Origin: Azonexus hydrophilus
Lineage (GTDB): Bacteria > Pseudomonadota > Gammaproteobacteria > Burkholderiales > Rhodocyclaceae
NCBI RefSeq assembly: GCF_905120355.1
Contig: NZ_CAJHOB010000003.1
Span: forward strand, 62,001 to 126,000
Direction: 5' to 3'
DNA length: 64,000 nucleotides
In this document: one piece after another, positions 26,868 to 36,276 of the stretch
Position numbering within the stretch: the stretch's first letter is position 1
Layout: each line of letters starts with the position of its first letter
The notes under the pieces: model-generated
The model's input: the letters and a program-made list of their open reading frames with translations, nothing else
What the model was told of the DNA's origin: nothing
The model's database searches: none
Position numbers and translations under genes: made by a program

Positions 26868-27563
26868 ATGCTTTTCCCACTTCGCCTCTTCCTTCTCTGC
26901 CTCGGTCTGATCTCGGCCGGCAGCACCCTGGCTCTCAGCGACACGCAAATCATCGCCCTGGCGGAACAACAGGCACGGCGGCTGGCCGCTCAGCACGGCG
27001 GCGACATCCGCATCAAGGCTGGCCCTGTCGATAGCAGCCGGCTACCCGCCTGCCAGCAGGCCGAGGCGTACAGCCTGCCGAATAGCCGCAGTCTCGGCCG
27101 CACACATGTCGGTGTACGCTGCGTTGCGGGCAGCGACTGGAGCATTCTGGTGCCGGTGCAGATTGCCATTCTGTCCACCTACGTCGAAACCCTGCGCAGC
27201 CTGCAAGCGGGCAGCACTGTGCAGGCCGACGATGTCCACCTGAATACCGGCGATCTGGGCAGCCTCCCCAGCGGCACCCTGCTACGTCTCGAGGATGCCC
27301 TCGGAAAAACCCTGCGCAGCTCGCTGGGCGCGGGACAAGCCTTGCGGCACCATCAACTACTCGCCACCCCGGTCATTCGTCAGGGACAAAGCGTGCAGGT
27401 TGTTTTTCAAGGCAACGGTTTTGCCATTCGTGGTGAAGGCAAAGCGCTGAACGACGCTGCACCAGGCGACACAGCCCGCGCCCGCATGGGCACCGGCCGG
27501 ACCGGCGGCCGCACGGTCGCCGGTATTGCGCAGGAAGATGGCAGCATCCTCCTCAGCAATTAA
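26868..27563 (+). CDS. flgA: Flagellar P-ring assembly chaperone FlgA
   Basis: The 231-residue product has a Sec signal peptide (MLFPLRLFLLCLGLISAGST, cleavage near LALS) and an SAF-type C-terminal domain with LRSLQAGSTVQADDVHLNTG and GQSVQVVFQGNGFAIRGEGK. FlgA assists FlgI assembly in the periplasm. The start at 26868 is chosen because it puts the signal peptide first; the longer reading of the frame has no signal peptide. It diverges from flgB. Confidence 0.94.
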   Translation: MLFPLRLFLLCLGLISAGSTLALSDTQIIALAEQQARRLAAQHGGDIRIKAGPVDSSRLPACQQAEAYSLPNSRSLGRTHVGVRCVAGSDWSILVPVQIAILSTYVETLRSLQAGSTVQADDVHLNTGDLGSLPSGTLLRLEDALGKTLRSSLGAGQALRHHQLLATPVIRQGQSVQVVFQGNGFAIRGEGKALNDAAPGDTARARMGTGRTGGRTVAGIAQEDGSILLSN

Positions 27564-27580
27564 AATCTTCTCGTCGTGAT

Positions 27581-27607
27581 TAAAGTTTCCCTGCCACAGG
27601 CCGTAAA
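27581..27607 (+). promoter_or_regulatory. Sigma-28 (FliA) promoter of flgM
   Basis: TAAAGTTT (27581-27588) matches the sigma-28 -35 element exactly, followed by 11 bases and GCCGTAAA (27600-27607) against GCCGATAA. It lies 34 bases upstream of flgM. This would let FliA raise expression of its own inhibitor FlgM and of the chaperone FlgN. Confidence 0.85.
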
Positions 27608-27641
27608 TACGCTCGTGCTGAAAAGTTAAGCGAGCAATATC

Positions 27642-27920
27642 ATGAAAATCGAATCCACCCCTTACGCGGCGAACCTGGTTCGCCCCAATGCCACACCGGC
27701 AAAAACCACCGACAAACCGGAAAACCGTCAGGAATCCGTCAGCCTGAGTTCGCGTGAATCAGTGGCCGTCGGCTCGGCACCGGCGCCAACGAATAACGCA
27801 AAAATTGCCGAAATCAAGGAAGCCATCGCCCAAGGCCGCTTCAAGATCAATCCGGAAGCCATTGCTGACCGGTTGCTTGATACCGCCCGCGAAATGATCA
27901 GCAAGCACCGTCAGGCCTGA
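27642..27920 (+). CDS. flgM: Anti-sigma-28 factor FlgM
   Basis: The 92-residue product has the FlgM pattern: a disordered polar N-terminal half and a C-terminal sigma-binding helix region with KIAEIKEAIAQGRFKINPEA and ADRLLDTAREMI. FlgM holds FliA (29929-30684) inactive until it is exported through the finished hook. It overlaps flgN by 1 base and is preceded by a sigma-28 promoter. Confidence 0.94.
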   Translation: MKIESTPYAANLVRPNATPAKTTDKPENRQESVSLSSRESVAVGSAPAPTNNAKIAEIKEAIAQGRFKINPEAIADRLLDTAREMISKHRQA

Positions 27921-28390
27921 TGCACCCGGCAAAATCGCTCCTGCTCAGGGAAACCGACCTGATCACCCGGTTTCTTGATCTGCTCAAGGAAGAGCAGAGC
28001 GTGTTGCTGTCCGCCGCTGCTGACGAGCTAGGCTCAATCGTAGCGCGCAAGCAACCGTTGATTGATGAACTGAATCGAATCGAAAATGAACGTACGGTGT
28101 TGATTGGCTGCGCCGCGGGCAAAACCTCTCGTACCGACATGCAACACTGGCTGGAACAACAACCTCAGCCGCACGCGACGGAACTTGCCGCACTCTGGCA
28201 AACCACGCTTCACATAGCACAGCAAGCCAAGGCACTGCATCTGGAAAACCAGGATCTGCTGAACAAACACCTGGCAAGGACGGAAGCAGCGCTCGACATC
28301 CTCATGCAACGTCAGCAAAGCACCGCCGTATATGGCAGCGACGGTCAGACCTCGTGCTTTTCCGGCAGCCGCATCGTTGACTCTGCCTAA
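27920..28390 (+). CDS. flgN: Flagellar export chaperone FlgN
   Basis: The 156-residue, largely helical protein fits FlgN, the chaperone for FlgK and FlgL. Features include LLKEEQSVLLSAAADELGSI near the N-terminus, the helical segment spanning ALWQTTLHIAQQAKALHLEN, and a C-terminal tail with QSTAVYGSDGQT, a pattern often seen in FlgN. It starts at the flgM stop (1-base overlap) and converges on motD with a 4-base overlap. Confidence 0.9.
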   Translation: MHPAKSLLLRETDLITRFLDLLKEEQSVLLSAAADELGSIVARKQPLIDELNRIENERTVLIGCAAGKTSRTDMQHWLEQQPQPHATELAALWQTTLHIAQQAKALHLENQDLLNKHLARTEAALDILMQRQQSTAVYGSDGQTSCFSGSRIVDSA

Positions 28391-29196
28391 GGCGCTCCCC
28401 CGGAGATCGCTTTTGCTCCCAACTCCATCGGTTCTTCCGGCCGCTCGGAATCGATCAGGATACTTACCCGGCGGTTGCGCGCCCGGCCTTCAGCCGTGAT
28501 GTTCGTTTCCACCGGCCGCGTCTCACCGTAACCAATTGCTGTCAAACGCTCGGCGCCCACCCCACGCTCATTGAACAGCCGCAGCACCGTCGTGGCGCGT
28601 ACTGCCGACAATTCCCAATTCGACGGAAACTGTACGGTCGCAATCGGTACGTTATCGGTATGGCCTTCGATGGTGATGGGAAAATCGGAATCTGCCAGCA
28701 CCTCGGCTACGGCCCCCAGGGCCTGATTCGACTGAGTCTGCAAACGCGCCTGCCCCGGCGCGAACAACACGCTATCGTTGATTTCGATGGTCACCCCCCG
28801 ACTGGTTTCAAGCAGGCGCACCTTGCCTTGCGCCACCAGGGGCTGCAGCGCGCGCATGATATCACTCGCGACATTGCGCATTTTTTCCCGTTGCACCCCG
28901 CGAGCAGCCTCTTTCGCCCTGTTTTCCGGCGCCGCATCCGCTTTCACGATTGGCTTGGGTAGCACAATGGGCGCTCCCTGCATGACAACGATCGGCTGCC
29001 CCCCATCTTGCGCCGTGGAATTCTTGAAGGCGTTGACCAAGGAATCGGAAAGCACCTTGTACTTGCCTTCATTGATTGATGACAAGGCATACATGACGAC
29101 AAAAAAAGCAAACAGGAGGGTAATGAAATCGGCGTAGGAAACCAGCCAGCGCTCGTGGTTCTCGTGTTCTTCTTCCTGTTTCCTGCGCCGGCCCAT
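28387..29196 (-). CDS. motD: Flagellar motor stator protein MotD (MotB family)
   Basis: The 269-residue protein has a single transmembrane helix beginning VSYADFITLLFAFFVVMYAL, with the proton-binding Asp at residue 23, followed by a plug/linker and an OmpA-like peptidoglycan-binding domain (FPITIEGHTDNVPI, FPSNWELSAVRATTVLRLF). It shares a 1-base overlap with motC, forming the second stator pair beside MotAB at 53129-54951. MotCD pairs in Pseudomonas support swarming and high-load rotation; that role is by analogy here. Confidence 0.9.
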   Translation of the reverse strand: MGRRRKQEEEHENHERWLVSYADFITLLFAFFVVMYALSSINEGKYKVLSDSLVNAFKNSTAQDGGQPIVVMQGAPIVLPKPIVKADAAPENRAKEAARGVQREKMRNVASDIMRALQPLVAQGKVRLLETSRGVTIEINDSVLFAPGQARLQTQSNQALGAVAEVLADSDFPITIEGHTDNVPIATVQFPSNWELSAVRATTVLRLFNERGVGAERLTAIGYGETRPVETNITAEGRARNRRVSILIDSERPEEPMELGAKAISGGAP

Positions 29197-29936
29197 CAGC
29201 GCAGATACCCTCGCAACCTGCTCTCGATGATGCGTGGGTTATCTCCGACAGCAATACCGACTAGTCCGTCGATCACCATTTCCCTGGCCGCAACCATGCG
29301 TGAGACATAGTATTTCAGCTTACCGGCAATGGGCAGATAGATCAGATTGGCCAGCCCCACCCCATAAATGGTGGCCACGAAGGCCACCGCAATCCCTGCC
29401 CCCAGCTTGCTCGGATCGGACAGGTTTTCCATCACGTGGATCAACCCCATCACCGCACCGAGAATGCCGATGGTCGGTGAATAACCACCCGCGGACTCCC
29501 ATATCTTGGCGGCTTGCTTATGCGCCTCTTCAAAACAATCGACATCCACTTCCAGCAGCGATCGAATACGCTCCGGATCGGCCCCATCAACCAGCAACTG
29601 CAGACCTTTCCGGGTAAATGGATCCTTGATGGCGGGCACAAAATTCTCCAAGGCCAGCAACCCCTCACGGCGCGACAACTGACTCCACTGCATGACCTGA
29701 TCGATGATGCGCTTCTGTTCGATCACAGGCGGCTTGAAGGCCCATGTCGCCATACTCACACCTTGTTTGAAGACCACAAAAGGAGTTTGCAGCAGAACCG
29801 CACCGAGGGTGCCGCCCACCACAATCAAAAATGCCGTCGGCTGCAGCAGGGAAGAAACATGCCCGCCTTCCAGCACCTGGCCGCCGAGAATTGCGACCAG
29901 GCCAATGACCAAGCCGGCAAAACTGAGCTTATCCAA
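29196..29936 (-). CDS. motC: Flagellar motor stator protein MotC (MotA family)
   Basis: The 246-residue product has four hydrophobic segments and the MotA/ExbB signature with AGGYSPTIGILGAVMGLIHV. The start is a TTG at 29936 (MDKLSFAGLVIGLVAIL when read as Met), preceded by AAGGAG at the right distance. Longer readings begin inside fliA and add a charged, implausible N-terminus. It overlaps fliA by 8 bases. MotC and MotD together form a proton channel around FliG. Confidence 0.92.
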   Translation of the reverse strand: MDKLSFAGLVIGLVAILGGQVLEGGHVSSLLQPTAFLIVVGGTLGAVLLQTPFVVFKQGVSMATWAFKPPVIEQKRIIDQVMQWSQLSRREGLLALENFVPAIKDPFTRKGLQLLVDGADPERIRSLLEVDVDCFEEAHKQAAKIWESAGGYSPTIGILGAVMGLIHVMENLSDPSKLGAGIAVAFVATIYGVGLANLIYLPIAGKLKYYVSRMVAAREMVIDGLVGIAVGDNPRIIESRLRGYLR

Positions 29937-30684
29937 GCGTCTTCTCCTTGTTCCGTTTCTTTGCCACTGACTGCACATCACCCAGCAGTTGAGCGCGCAA
30001 ACGCGCCACTGCCTGACTGTGAATCTGACAGACGCGGGATTCTGACACCCCCATCACTTCGCCAATTTCGCGCAAATTGAGGTCCTGCTCGTAATAGAGC
30101 GCCATCATCAGTTGCTCACGCTCGGGCAGACGGCCAATGGCCCGCGCCAGATTTTCCCGCAGGTTCTTGTCCTCCAGGAGAGCGGACGGGTCACCTGAAC
30201 GGTCGACCAGATGGCGTTCGAAGAAATCCTCACCGTCATCGCCACCAAAATCCTCGTAGTAAAGGATCTGGTGGCCGCGAGCATCCTGCAGCAGGCGCTG
30301 GTAATCGGCGAGTGGCATCGCCATGGCATCGGCCAGCTCCTGCTCCGAGGGCACGCGACCATGTTCGTGTTCGAGTCGGTTGAGCACATCCTCAACCCGC
30401 CGCATTTCGCGGCGCAAAGTCCGCGGCAACCAGTCATTGGCCCGCAAGCCATCCAGCATCGCCCCACGGATGCGTTGTGTCGCATAGGTTTCGAACTGGG
30501 CACCGAACCCTTCCTCAAAACGGTCCAGTGCATCCAGCAAGCCGAGCATGCCGTTCTGCACCAGATCATCGACCAGCACATTGGCGGGCAGACGCCCCAT
30601 CAGGTGAAAGGCCACGCGCTTGACCAGCGGCGTGAAGCGCTGGACGAGTTCATCTCGGTTAGGTTGCCCGGCAGGGGTGTACAT
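29929..30684 (-). CDS. fliA: Flagellar sigma factor FliA (sigma-28)
   Basis: The 251-residue protein has sigma region 2 (LVDDLVQNGMLGLLDALDRF and FETYATQRIRGAMLDGLR), region 3 and region 4 (LNLREIGEVMGVSESRVCQI). It directs RNA polymerase to late flagellar and chemotaxis promoters such as the one before flgM. It overlaps the flhG stop by 1 base (TGATG). FlgM is its expected inhibitor. Confidence 0.97.
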   Translation of the reverse strand: MYTPAGQPNRDELVQRFTPLVKRVAFHLMGRLPANVLVDDLVQNGMLGLLDALDRFEEGFGAQFETYATQRIRGAMLDGLRANDWLPRTLRREMRRVEDVLNRLEHEHGRVPSEQELADAMAMPLADYQRLLQDARGHQILYYEDFGGDDGEDFFERHLVDRSGDPSALLEDKNLRENLARAIGRLPEREQLMMALYYEQDLNLREIGEVMGVSESRVCQIHSQAVARLRAQLLGDVQSVAKKRNKEKTLG

Positions 30685-31568
30685 CAGGCTCGCAAAAGAC
30701 TTGGTGTTAAACGTTGGCTCAAGTGTAACAGTTGCTGCATGAAATGCTGGACCCCGTCTCCACCGGGTGTCTGCTGCCAGTACTGAATATCTGCGGCGAG
30801 ATCACGGAACGCCAGCGCGGCAGTCGAATCCGGCGCCTGCAACAGCACCGGACGCGCCATCTGGCCCGCCATCTTCAGTGCATCGTCGTAAGGAATGGCA
30901 CCGGCGAAATCCAGGCTGGCCACCCCGCGCTGGCGAGCGACCTGCGCAATATTTTCATAGATGGAGCGTGCGTCTTCAGGCTGACGCACCTTGTTGACCA
31001 GTATCCGGAAGTGCCGGCGCGAATATAGCTGGCTGACTTTCTTGATCAGGGAATAGGCCTCGGTAATCGAGGCACTGCTGCCCGAGAGAACCACCACGGT
31101 TTCACGTGAGGCCAGGCCGAAGGGCGAAAAGCCGGTGGGATGGCTCATGCTGGCGTCAACCAGGATGACATCGACCGGACGCGCCTGATCGGACATCGCA
31201 TCGAGCAAAATCTGTTGCTGCTTGAGTGACAGCCGCCCTAGTTTGTGCACTGCGCGCGCAGCCGGAAGAATGGACAGGCCTTGCATTGGTTTGAGCAACA
31301 CCCGGGCCAGTGGCAGCTCGCGTTGCAGTACATGCAGGAGGTCGTAGCTTGCCTGGACACCAAGTGCGCTGGCCACATCATCACCAGGGCCGTGTTCGTC
31401 GATGATCAGCACTTCCCGCCCCAGACGCGCCAGCGCCACGCCCAGATTGGCAATGGCCGAACTGCGCCCGACACCTTCGCAGCCAGCGACGAAGGTGATC
31501 ACCTGTAGCCCGCCCCCGCCCAGCATGCGGCGCAGACCCGCCGCCTGATCCACACGGAAATCAGCCAC
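30684..31568 (-). CDS. flhG: Flagellar number regulator FlhG/FleN (MinD-like), degenerate P-loop
   Basis: FlhG limits flagellar number and activates the FlhF GTPase. From the GTG at 31568 (AGGAGG five bases upstream) the product has 294 residues. The FlhF-activating helix motif DQAAGLR (7-13) is intact. The P-loop reads GCEGVGRSS (29-37) instead of the MinD-type GGVGKT, so the conserved Lys is Arg35, and the later VILVDAS site also departs from DTPAG. ATP use may be weak or absent; this is inference. It overlaps flhF by 8 bases. Confidence 0.9.
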   Translation of the reverse strand: MADFRVDQAAGLRRMLGGGGLQVITFVAGCEGVGRSSAIANLGVALARLGREVLIIDEHGPGDDVASALGVQASYDLLHVLQRELPLARVLLKPMQGLSILPAARAVHKLGRLSLKQQQILLDAMSDQARPVDVILVDASMSHPTGFSPFGLASRETVVVLSGSSASITEAYSLIKKVSQLYSRRHFRILVNKVRQPEDARSIYENIAQVARQRGVASLDFAGAIPYDDALKMAGQMARPVLLQAPDSTAALAFRDLAADIQYWQQTPGGDGVQHFMQQLLHLSQRLTPSLLRA

Positions 31569-33030
31569 GGCGACCTCCTGCGGCAACCAGGCCGGCATTG
31601 GCCATCAGCAACCCGGGTTCGACACCGGTGAATTTGTGCGGCGAATTCTCCGGCACATCCTTGAACGCGCGGTGCAGAAGATAGCTGCGATTGGGCAGGT
31701 GCAGGTCTTCCGGCACCCGCTGGCCATTGGACACATAGAACAGCGGCAGGGCATGCCGCATGATGACATCGAGCGGCGTCGCCAGACTCGCTGCCTCGTC
31801 GATCTTGCTCAGGATGCACCCCGCCAGCAAGTCACCGGCGTAGGCACGCAGCACATCGTCCAGAGTGTCGCCGCGCGAAGTCGAGGCCAGCACCAGGAGG
31901 CGCTGCACATCGCAACCCGCCAGCATGTCGGTCATTTCCGGCACCAGTTTGTCTTTCTGGCTCATGCCCATGGTGTCGATCAACACCATATGCTTATGTT
32001 GCAACTCGTTCAAAGTCTGCCGCAACTCCAGCGCATCCTTCACCAGATACACCGGCACCCCCAGGATGCGGCCATAAATCTTCAGTTGCTCATGCGCACC
32101 AATACGATAGCCATCGGTCGTCACCAGCGCCACTTTGCTCGGCCCATGGCGCAGCACGCAGCGGGCAGCGAGTTTGGCGGTGGTCGTGGTCTTGCCTACG
32201 CCAGTCGGACCAACCAGCGCATAGACGCCGCCTCGATCAACAATGTCATTTTCAGCATGCATGGTCAGCAACACCCGATCCGCGACGCCCTTCACCCAGG
32301 CCAGCGCCTGGCCAACATCCATTTCCGGCGGCAGGTCCTGCAACAATTCCCGCGACAATTGCGGAGAAAAGCCTGCATCGAGCATCTGCCGCAGCACCTC
32401 GGTCTTTACCGGTTCGGAGCGCGCTGTCTCCCCCCAGGCAAAACCTGCCAGGTGCTGTTCGACGATACGCCGCAGCGAGCGGATTTCATCCATCACGGCT
32501 TGCGGCACGACCTCTGCCTCGTTCTTGCGTGGCGCTGCCGCTGGTCGGGCGGGCGCCGCCGGCGGATTCGGACGCGCCGTTTCCGGCTGCCGCAGGGCGC
32601 CTGTGCGTGGAATACTGGCGTTGACCGGTGCCGCCGGGCGGGCTGGCGGCGTTACCGCTGGCCGGCGGGCCGGGGCCGCCTGTTCCGCCTGCGCCTGGTA
32701 CAGAGCTGCATGCATCGCCGGTTTGCTCGGCACCGCACCCGCCGCCCCGCTGACCCGTGCCCGCGCGGTACTCAGCAGCACCCGGTAATCTTCATCCGGC
32801 ACCTGCGGTGCAGCCGCCGCATAGTCGTTACGCTCGTTGCGCACCGCCAGGGTGTCACCCACACCTCCATTGGGTACGATCATCGCCATGTCGCGTGCCG
32901 CTACTGCCATGATTTCCACCCCACCGGGCACACCCCGATTGGACAGGATGATGGCATCGTTGCCCAGACTTTCCTTCACTTTACGGAATGCGTCACGGGC
33001 ATTGGCTGCGATAAATTTTCTGACGTTCAT
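31561..33030 (-). CDS. flhF: Flagellar biosynthesis GTPase FlhF
   Basis: FlhF is an SRP-type GTPase that places the flagellum at the pole. The 489-residue product has an N-terminal basic B domain (MNVRKFIAANARDAFRKVKE), a long Pro/Ala-rich linker (about 95-170), an N domain and a G domain with P-loop GPTGVGKTTTTAKLA (from 274), TTDGYRIGAHEQLKIYG and LIDTMGMSQKDK. The linker is longer than in Pseudomonas. It overlaps flhA by 4 bases and flhG by 8. Confidence 0.96.
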   Translation of the reverse strand: MNVRKFIAANARDAFRKVKESLGNDAIILSNRGVPGGVEIMAVAARDMAMIVPNGGVGDTLAVRNERNDYAAAAPQVPDEDYRVLLSTARARVSGAAGAVPSKPAMHAALYQAQAEQAAPARRPAVTPPARPAAPVNASIPRTGALRQPETARPNPPAAPARPAAAPRKNEAEVVPQAVMDEIRSLRRIVEQHLAGFAWGETARSEPVKTEVLRQMLDAGFSPQLSRELLQDLPPEMDVGQALAWVKGVADRVLLTMHAENDIVDRGGVYALVGPTGVGKTTTTAKLAARCVLRHGPSKVALVTTDGYRIGAHEQLKIYGRILGVPVYLVKDALELRQTLNELQHKHMVLIDTMGMSQKDKLVPEMTDMLAGCDVQRLLVLASTSRGDTLDDVLRAYAGDLLAGCILSKIDEAASLATPLDVIMRHALPLFYVSNGQRVPEDLHLPNRSYLLHRAFKDVPENSPHKFTGVEPGLLMANAGLVAAGGRRG

Positions 33031-35111
33031 GCTTTACCTCCGATGATCGAGGTCACCTTGATGATGCGATTTTCTGGAATTTCGTTGTGCGCCAGCACCT
33101 TCAGTTGCGGAATGCTGCGTCGCAGGAAACGGGAGAGCAACAGGCGCAGGCTGCCGGGCACCAGGAGAACGGGAGGCAACCCCAGGCTTTCCTGCCGGCT
33201 GCTGGCAGTGGCTGCCTCGCGCACCAATGTATCCGCAAGCCCGGGCTCAAAACTGGTATTTTCCGAACCGCCGGCAACCGCTTGTGCCAGTAGACGCTCG
33301 AGGGTCGGGTCGAGCGACATGACTTGCATGTCACTGTTTCCGGGGAACAACTGCTGCGCGATAGCCCGCCCGAGCGCCAGACGCACCTGGCTGATGAGAT
33401 CATCCGGGCTCTGCGTGCGCGGCGCATGATCGGCAACGGTTTCGATGATGGTGCGCATATCGCGGATGGCGACGCCTTCTTCCAGCAGGCCCTGCAGCAC
33501 TTTCTGCAGCACCCCCAGCGGCAGGATTTTCGGCACCAGATCTTCGACCAGCTTGGGCATTTCCTTGGCCAGATGGTCAAGTAGCTGCTGCACTTCCTGG
33601 CGTCCGAGCAACTCGCCAGCGTGCGTCAGTATCAGGTGGTTCAGATGCGTTGCGACCACTGTCGACGCATCGACCACGGTGTAGCCAAACGCCTGCGCCT
33701 GATCACGCTGCGCAATGTCAATCCAGATTGCTGGCAAACCGAATGCCGGATCGGTGGTCGCCGTGCCATTCAGTGTTCCAGCCACCCTCCCCGGGTTGAT
33801 CGCCAGGAAGTGGCCGGCGTAGGACTCACCTGTTCCCAGCTCAACTCCCTTGAGCAGAATCCGGTACGCATTGGGCTTCAATTCCAGGTTGTCACGAATG
33901 TGAACCGGAGAAACAAGAAAGCCCACTTCCTGGGCAAATTTCTTGCGAATGCCGCGAATGCGGCGCAACAACTCACCATCCTGCGTCTTGTCCACCAATG
34001 GAATGAGCCGGTACCCCACTTCCAGGCCCAGCACATCCAACGGCGCCACATCATTCCAGCTCGCATCCACCTGCTCCGGCGCCGGTGGCGGCGCCACCTG
34101 TACCGGTGTTTCAGTGAGTGCCTGTTGTTTCTGCGCCACCTTCCAGGCCATCCAGGCCAGGCCGCCCGCAATCAGCAGGAACACCAGGTTAGGCATACCC
34201 GGAATGATGCCGAGCAGGGCAATGATACCGGCAGTGATTGCCATGACCTTGCGGTCATTGAACATCTGGTCACTGAACTGCTCGCCCATTTCGCGCTCAT
34301 CGCTGACACGCGTCACGACCAGACCCGCGGCGATGGAAATCACCAGACCTGGAATCTGCGCCACCAGACCATCACCGATTGCCAACAGCACATAGACCTG
34401 CGCGGCTTCGCCGACCGCCATGTCATGCTGAGCCACACCAATGACCAAGCCGCCAAAAATATTGATCAAGGTGATGATGATCCCGGCAATGGCATCACCC
34501 CGTACGAATTTCGAAGCACCGTCCATCGAACCGAAAAATTCGGATTCGCGCGCCACATCCTGACGCCGTTGTCGCGCCTCGTCCTCACCGATCAGACCGG
34601 CATTCAGGTCGGCGTCAATTGCCATCTGCTTGCCCGGCATGGCATCCAGAGTGAAACGGGCCGACACTTCGGCGACCCGTCCCGCACCCTTGGTAATCAC
34701 CATGAAATTGATCACCACCAGGATCAGGAACACGATGATCCCGATGGCAAAACTGCCGCCCACCAGAAACTCGCCAAAGGCCTCGATCACCTTGCCCGCT
34801 GCATCAGGCCCGTTATGACCATGCATCAGCACCACCCGCGTCGAAGCCACGTTGAGTGCCAGACGCAGCAGCGTGGTGACCAGCAGCACGGTCGGAAACA
34901 CCGAAAAATCCAGCGTTTTTTTGGTATCCACCGCCACCATCAACACCAGCACCGCAACCGCAATATTGAAGGTGAACAGGATGTCCAGCAGGAACGGCGG
35001 CAGCGGCAGCACCATCATGGCCAGGACCATGATGATCAGAATTGGCGCGGCCAACTGGCTGGCCCCGAGTCGGCCGACGATACCCTGAAGGTTCATGGAT
35101 CCCGCCGCCAT
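33027..35111 (-). CDS. flhA: Flagellar export gate protein FlhA
   Basis: The 694-residue product has eight N-terminal hydrophobic helices, the FHIPEP signature region with RFTLDAMPGKQMAIDADLNA, and a large cytoplasmic substrate-docking domain (about 340-694). FlhA uses the proton gradient to drive export. The ATG at 35111 directly follows the flhB stop and GGAGG lies 8 bases upstream, so it is preferred to the internal MNLQG start. Confidence 0.97.
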   Translation of the reverse strand: MAAGSMNLQGIVGRLGASQLAAPILIIMVLAMMVLPLPPFLLDILFTFNIAVAVLVLMVAVDTKKTLDFSVFPTVLLVTTLLRLALNVASTRVVLMHGHNGPDAAGKVIEAFGEFLVGGSFAIGIIVFLILVVINFMVITKGAGRVAEVSARFTLDAMPGKQMAIDADLNAGLIGEDEARQRRQDVARESEFFGSMDGASKFVRGDAIAGIIITLINIFGGLVIGVAQHDMAVGEAAQVYVLLAIGDGLVAQIPGLVISIAAGLVVTRVSDEREMGEQFSDQMFNDRKVMAITAGIIALLGIIPGMPNLVFLLIAGGLAWMAWKVAQKQQALTETPVQVAPPPAPEQVDASWNDVAPLDVLGLEVGYRLIPLVDKTQDGELLRRIRGIRKKFAQEVGFLVSPVHIRDNLELKPNAYRILLKGVELGTGESYAGHFLAINPGRVAGTLNGTATTDPAFGLPAIWIDIAQRDQAQAFGYTVVDASTVVATHLNHLILTHAGELLGRQEVQQLLDHLAKEMPKLVEDLVPKILPLGVLQKVLQGLLEEGVAIRDMRTIIETVADHAPRTQSPDDLISQVRLALGRAIAQQLFPGNSDMQVMSLDPTLERLLAQAVAGGSENTSFEPGLADTLVREAATASSRQESLGLPPVLLVPGSLRLLLSRFLRRSIPQLKVLAHNEIPENRIIKVTSIIGGKA

Positions 35112-36245
35112 TTACGCACCCTCCGGCACCAGTTCCGGCGGCACGGGCAAATTGCGCGGCATGCTGGGATAGTCGCCCCCCTGCGCTCGCCAGTTTGCCA
35201 GCTGATAGACGTAGGCCAGGACCTCGGCCACAGCGTTGTACAGCGCCGCCGGAATTTCCTGATCAAGCTCGGCGTGCTTGTACAGAGCACGCGCCAGCGG
35301 CGGCGCCTCAAGCATCGGCACGGCATGCGCAGCACCCAGTTCACGAATTTTCAGCGCCACCTCGCCCACGCCTTTGGCCAGCACCTTGGGGGCTCCCATA
35401 CCCGCCTTGTAAGCCAGCGCTACGGCATAGTGCGTCGGGTTGGTCACGATCACATCCGCTTGCGGTACCGCCTGCATCATGCGCTTGCGCGCAGCCTGCA
35501 TCTGCAGGCTGCGAATCCGACCCTTGACGTGCGGGTCACCCATCATTTCCTTCATTTCCTGCTTGACTTCTTCCTTGCTCATTTTGAGCTGTTTGAAATG
35601 TTGCCAGAGCTGGAAGGGAACATCGGCGGCAACGACAAGGAACAAGGTCAGCACCAGCATCATGAAAGAAAAGAGGATCATCTGCCCGGCGTGCGCCAGC
35701 CCTTTTTCCAGAGGCTCGGCCAGCAGGCCAAAAATTTCGTCACGCTGATGGCTGATCAGCAGCACCGCCACACCGCCGACCAGAGTCGCCTTGAGCACGG
35801 CCTTGCCCAGCTCCATCAAGCTGTTCCACGAAAACATGCGGCCGATGCCGGCGATCGGATTCATCCGGTTCAATTCCGGCATCAGCTTCTTGGGCGCAAA
35901 CACCCAGGCATTGAGGAAGAACGGCGGCAGCAACGATGCCACCACCAAGCCCACGAAGAGTGGCGCCAACACCAGCAGCGAGTCACCAAACAGGCTGGCA
36001 AAGCGCGTCACCATCAGATTTGGCTCGAGAAAATACTTCGGATCGACGATCAGGGACTGCCGCATCAACTCCAGAATCCGGGCCATGAACCAGCCCCCCA
36101 TCATCCACAGCATGGCGGCAGCGGTAATCAGGATGACAAACGTCCCCAACTCACGAGACTGGGGAACCTGCCCCTTTTCCCGTGCCTGTTCGAGTCGCCT
36201 GCCTGTAGGCTCTTCGGTTTTTTCGAGGTCGCTGTCTTCTGCCAT
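35112..36245 (-). CDS. flhB: Flagellar export switch protein FlhB
   Basis: The 377-residue protein has four transmembrane helices (between about 30 and 210) and a cytoplasmic domain with the autocleavage motif NPTH (269-272), the same numbering as in E. coli. Cleavage and FliK contact change export from hook to filament proteins. Its C-terminal part is the relative of the short protein at 174-467. It heads the flhB-A-F-G-fliA-motC-D run. The start MAEDSDLEKTEEPTGRRLEQ is typical. Confidence 0.97.
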   Translation of the reverse strand: MAEDSDLEKTEEPTGRRLEQAREKGQVPQSRELGTFVILITAAAMLWMMGGWFMARILELMRQSLIVDPKYFLEPNLMVTRFASLFGDSLLVLAPLFVGLVVASLLPPFFLNAWVFAPKKLMPELNRMNPIAGIGRMFSWNSLMELGKAVLKATLVGGVAVLLISHQRDEIFGLLAEPLEKGLAHAGQMILFSFMMLVLTLFLVVAADVPFQLWQHFKQLKMSKEEVKQEMKEMMGDPHVKGRIRSLQMQAARKRMMQAVPQADVIVTNPTHYAVALAYKAGMGAPKVLAKGVGEVALKIRELGAAHAVPMLEAPPLARALYKHAELDQEIPAALYNAVAEVLAYVYQLANWRAQGGDYPSMPRNLPVPPELVPEGA

Positions 36246-36270
36246 GGTGTTTTTCTATACCGGTGGCCGT

Positions 36271-36276
36271 ATTATA
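36271..36276 (-). promoter_or_regulatory. Possible sigma-70 -10 element before flhB
   Basis: A perfect TATAAT lies 26-31 bases upstream of the flhB start on the minus strand. The -35 region is AT-rich with no good TTGACA, so this is tentative. The 197-base gap has no sigma-54 site. Confidence 0.35.
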
